Assembly: GCA_020860645.1 (NCBI GenBank)
Contig: JAJBTX010000048.1
Location: forward strand, 1-37,032
Direction of reading: 5' to 3'
DNA: 37,032 bases
Source: Lachnospiraceae bacterium
GTDB lineage: Bacteria > Bacillota > Clostridia > Lachnospirales > Lachnospiraceae
Each line of letters opens with the position of its first letter. Position 1 is the stretch's first letter. The notes below the pieces were generated by a model that was not told the DNA's origin, searched no databases, and saw only the letters and a program-made list of their open reading frames with translations. A program made the position numbers and the translations under genes. Of the stretch, positions 33,843-37,032 are shown one piece after another.

Positions 33843-35846
33843 CTACACGATTCTCTTGAATTTCTTCTCCAATTCATACCGGCTCATCGAGATGATAGTC
33901 GGCCTGCCGTGCGGGCAATTATAGGGATTCTCCAGTGTCAGGAGCTCGTCGATCAGCGCCTTCGCCTCCTCGGTCGACATGCGATGCTTTCCCTTGACCG
34001 CCGCCTTGCAGGCCATGGAGGCCATCTTGTCGAGCAGGGATTCGCTCGTCCCGCTGCCGGTGACCTCCGAGAGGCTGTCGAGCAGTTCCATCAGAATATC
34101 CTGCCGGTCGATGCCCGGCAGATTTGAAGGCACGGCGCGCACTGCGTACGCATGATCGCCGAATTCGTCGATCTCAAAGCCCATATCCGCGAAGCTCTTC
34201 TGAAATTTCAGATAGAGCTGTTCCTCCTGCATGTTGAGATTCAGGATGATGGGCGGCGAGAGAAGCTGAGAATCGACCTTCCGCTCCGAGAGCTCCTTCA
34301 TAAAACGCTCATAGAGCACCTTCTCATGGGCCGCGTGCTGATCAATGATATAAAGCTTGTCCGCGTACTGCACGAGCCAGTAGGTGTCGAAAAGCTGACC
34401 GATGATCGTGTGCGATACTGCGGCATTCTTTGACAGAAGCTTTCCGTCGAAGAGGTCAAGCTGCTGCGGCTCGCCAGTCTGAGGAGCGGCTCCGTAGCCG
34501 TTGTCCTCGCGAAGGAGATCTGCCGGCTGCCGATGCCGCTCCTCCACCCGTTTCCGCATCTGCTCCATGAAATAGTCGAGATTTTTATCCCGGGGTTCCA
34601 CGGGCTGGCCTGGGGAGGATGGCGTTTTCCATCGTTTTTCCATGGGAATATCGCCAGGCAGGGATCCCCTGCCGATTGCCGGTACGCCATTCTGTGCGCT
34701 CTGTCTGCCTGAATGATCACTGGCAACGCCGTTTGGTGGCATACTCTGACCGGAACGAGCGTCAGAAAGAGTACCTGTCCTTCCCGGATCCTCTCCTGCC
34801 ATCGCTCCGCCACACCGTGTCTGCTCCGGGCCGTCCAGCCTCACCTCCGGGATCAGCTCGCGTCCGGACAGCGCGTCCTTCACGGTTCGCAGCAGGAAAT
34901 CATAGACCAGATTCTGGTTGCTGAAGCGCAGCTCCATCTTGCTCGGATGCACATTGACGTCGAGAAGCTTTCCGTCAAGCCGGATATCGAGGCACACAAA
35001 AGGATAGCGGTGCTGCATCATGAAGGTCCGGTAGCCGTCCTCGATGCCCTTCGCGATGATATTGCTCTTCACATAGCGCCCGTTGACGAAATAATTTTCA
35101 TAATTGCGGTTTCCGCGGGAAATCTCCGGCTTCCCGATATAGCCGCTCACTCTCAGCGGACCCTCCTCGCGCTCTACCTCGATCAGCCGCAGGGCCGTCT
35201 CCCGGCCATAGATGTGGTAGATCACATCCTTCCGGCTGCCGTTTCCGGCGGTGTGGATGCGCTCCTGTCCCTCGATCATGACCCGGAACGAGACCTCCGG
35301 GTGGGAAAGGCTCAGATGCGTCATCAGCTCGTGAATCGCCGAGGCCTCGCTCATCGGACTTTTGAGAAATTTCTTCCGCGCGGGCGTATTGTAAAAAAGA
35401 TTGCGGATGACGAAGGTCGTCCCGTTCGGCGCACCCGCGTCCTCGAAGCTCTTCTGCATGCCGCCCTCGATGCAGCAGCGGCTGCCTGTCACGCTGCCCC
35501 GCGTCTTTGTGATGAGCTCCACCATCGCCACCGCCGCGATACTTGAGAGCGCCTCACCGCGGAAGCCGAGCGAGGAGACGCCCAGGAGGTCTTCCGCGCT
35601 CCGGATCTTGCTCGTCGAATGGCGCAGGAAAGCGAGCGGAATGTCATCCTTCTCGATTCCGCTTCCATTGTCCGTAATCCGAAGATACCCTACGCCGCCG
35701 TCGCGCACTTCCACGGTCACCTGCGTAGCGCCCGCGTCGATAGCGTTCTCCACTAGCTCCTTCACGACGGAAGCTGGACGCTCTACGACCTCGCCCGCCG
35801 CGATCTTGTCGATGGTCTGCTGATCCAGCACCGCGATCCTGCCCAT
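33843..35846 (-). CDS. mutL: DNA mismatch repair protein MutL
   Basis: This 667-residue protein has an N-terminal GHKL ATPase domain (IAAGEVVERPASVVKELVEN, DNGSGI, GFRGEALSSI), a variable Pro/Gly-rich linker (about 340-445), and a C-terminal dimerisation/endonuclease domain. The nicking-endonuclease motif DQHAAHEKVLYE is present, together with CKAAVKGKH and CPHGRPT. This is therefore the MutH-independent type of MutL that nicks the new strand after MutS recognition. It begins 4 bases after the mutS stop, with AGGTGGTGA as ribosome binding site, so mutS-mutL form an operon. Confidence 0.96.
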   Translation of the reverse strand: MGRIAVLDQQTIDKIAAGEVVERPASVVKELVENAIDAGATQVTVEVRDGGVGYLRITDNGSGIEKDDIPLAFLRHSTSKIRSAEDLLGVSSLGFRGEALSSIAAVAMVELITKTRGSVTGSRCCIEGGMQKSFEDAGAPNGTTFVIRNLFYNTPARKKFLKSPMSEASAIHELMTHLSLSHPEVSFRVMIEGQERIHTAGNGSRKDVIYHIYGRETALRLIEVEREEGPLRVSGYIGKPEISRGNRNYENYFVNGRYVKSNIIAKGIEDGYRTFMMQHRYPFVCLDIRLDGKLLDVNVHPSKMELRFSNQNLVYDFLLRTVKDALSGRELIPEVRLDGPEQTRCGGAMAGEDPGRTGTLSDARSGQSMPPNGVASDHSGRQSAQNGVPAIGRGSLPGDIPMEKRWKTPSSPGQPVEPRDKNLDYFMEQMRKRVEERHRQPADLLREDNGYGAAPQTGEPQQLDLFDGKLLSKNAAVSHTIIGQLFDTYWLVQYADKLYIIDQHAAHEKVLYERFMKELSERKVDSQLLSPPIILNLNMQEEQLYLKFQKSFADMGFEIDEFGDHAYAVRAVPSNLPGIDRQDILMELLDSLSEVTGSGTSESLLDKMASMACKAAVKGKHRMSTEEAKALIDELLTLENPYNCPHGRPTIISMSRYELEKKFKRIV

Positions 35847-35850
35847 TGCT

Positions 35851-37032
35851 TCACCACCTGTTCTTCAGCTTGTTCTGCAGCCGGTAAAGGGTATTCATGG
35901 CGTCCATCGGCGTCATGTTCGTGATATCGAGCTCTGTCAGCTCACGCACCACATCGTCGTCCTTCACCGTGTCAAAGAGGGAAATCTGTTCGAGATCCAC
36001 CTCGTCGTATTTTTTAGTTTTACTCTTTGCTTTCGCCTTCGTCCGGCGCTCCTCGGCGATCTCCTTTGCCCGCACGGAAATGTCCGCCTGGCTCAGCTCC
36101 TCCACGAGCTCCTTCGCCCGCGCGATGACGCCCTCGGGCACACCGGCCAGCTTCGCAACCTGGATGCCATAGGATTTGTCGGCGCCGCCCTTGACAATTT
36201 TCCGGAGAAATACGATATCGTCGCCCTTCTCCTTGACTGCGATGCAGTAATTGTTGACGCCGTCCATCGTGCCCTCGAGCTCTGTCAGCTCATGGTAGTG
36301 CGTTGCGAAGAGCGTCTTCGCGCCGAGCAGGCGCTTGTCCGCGATGTGCTCGATGACCGCCCAGGCGATCGCGAGACCGTCGAAGGTGCTCGTCCCGCGC
36401 CCGATCTCATCGAGGATCAGCAGACTGTCCGGCGTGGCGTTCCGCAGAATATTCGACACCTCGTTCATCTCCACCATGAAGGTGCTCTGCCCGCTCGCGA
36501 GGTCATCGGAGGCACCTACGCGCGTGAAAATGCGGTCAACAATGCCGATGTCCGCGCTGTCCGCCGGGACAAAACTGCCGAGCTGGGCCATGAGTACGAT
36601 CAGCGCCGTCTGCCGCATGTAGGTAGATTTGCCCGCCATATTCGGACCGGTGATGATTGAGACACGATTCGCATTATTATCAAGATAGGTGTCATTTGCA
36701 ATAAACAGATTTCCGGGCAGCATGCACTCCACGACCGGATGCCGGCCGCCGCGGATATCGATGACGCCGCGCTTGTTGATCTTCGGGCGGACATAGTGGT
36801 TTTTCTCCGCCACCCAGGCGAGGGAGGTGAAGACATCCAGCCGCGCCACAGCCTTCGCGGTCCGCTGGATGCGCAGCACCTGAGAACCAATGTGGTCGCG
36901 CACTTCTGAGAAGAGCTGATACTCGAGCGCCGTCAGCTTCTCCTCCGCCCCCAGGATCGTGTCCTCCAGCTCCTTCAGCTGCGGCGTAATGTAGCGCTCG
37001 GCATTCGTCAGCGTCTGCTTGCGGATTTAGTC
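35851..37032 (-). CDS. mutS: DNA mismatch repair protein MutS, C-terminal part; in-frame stop near the window edge
   Basis: About 390 residues of the C-terminal half are present: the end of the core/clamp domain (RKQTLTNAERYITPQLKE) and the ABC-type ATPase with Walker A GPNMAGKSTYMRQTALIV, Walker B LILDEIGRGTSTFDGLAIAW and ATHYHEL. MutS recognises mismatches and recruits MutL. The N-terminal half lies beyond the edge. Oddly, codon 37029-37027 is TAA where homologues have Tyr before IRKQTL, a one-base difference from TAT or TAC. Since it lies six bases inside the edge (37027-37029 of 37032), a sequence-end error is the simplest reading. A real nonsense mutation cannot be excluded. Confidence 0.9.

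Noticed and set aside
34713-35546. 277-codon plus-strand frame
   Set aside because: Antisense to the MutL ATPase domain.

Overview
The window looks like a chromosomal piece from a spore-forming member of the Bacillota, class Clostridia, most likely a Lachnospiraceae-type gut anaerobe of fairly high GC. The reasons are the sporulation genes (ylbJ, yqfC, yqfD, a SpoVB/MurJ-type flippase), the Clostridia-style Rrf2 regulator, strong AGGAGG ribosome binding sites with some GTG and TTG starts, and a giant secreted protein of a type common in that family. No rRNA, tRNA, CRISPR array or transposase was seen. No gene-free gap exceeds about 260 bases.

Layout. Positions 1-3116 (minus strand) hold part of a type I restriction-modification locus: hsdM followed by an XRE-HTH/ImmA-type metallopeptidase gene that runs off the left edge. 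A LOG-family nucleotide hydrolase (plus) and an M23 peptidase (minus) follow. From 4.7 to 9.6 kb is a cluster resembling the Bacillus ylbH-coaD-ylbJ neighbourhood: ylbJ, a coiled-coil 'ATPase-like' protein, an Rrf2 regulator, an unlisted 34-residue membrane microprotein, coaD, rsmD, 5-formyl-THF cyclo-ligase and proB. Next come a BofC-like membrane protein, the peptide/pyruvate transporter cstA, and an uncharacterised two-TM protein. That last gene ends in a bidirectional terminator followed by two arrays of 12-bp tandem repeats.

From 17.8 down to 13.2 kb (minus) is one tightly overlapping operon, yqfC-yqfD-phoH-ybeY-flippase. Upstream of yqfC I see a good match to a sigma-E (mother-cell) promoter, and a second one with the same spacing lies upstream of ylbJ.

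The most striking object is one uninterrupted minus-strand gene at 17,934-32,960, about 40% of the window, encoding a 5008-residue exported protein. In order it has a signal peptide, an acidic Ser/Asp/Glu/Thr linker, a transglutaminase-like domain with an intact Cys-His-Asp triad, ten long divergent beta-rich modules, an Ig-like segment, and a C-terminal DUF5722 domain that looks like a TIM-barrel glycoside hydrolase with two candidate catalytic glutamates. It has its own sigma-A-type promoter preceded by direct repeats of the OmpR/PhoB kind. It sits between housekeeping blocks: DUF2284-mutL-mutS on one side and the sporulation operon on the other. The right edge cuts mutS, which carries an in-frame TAA six bases inside the window edge.
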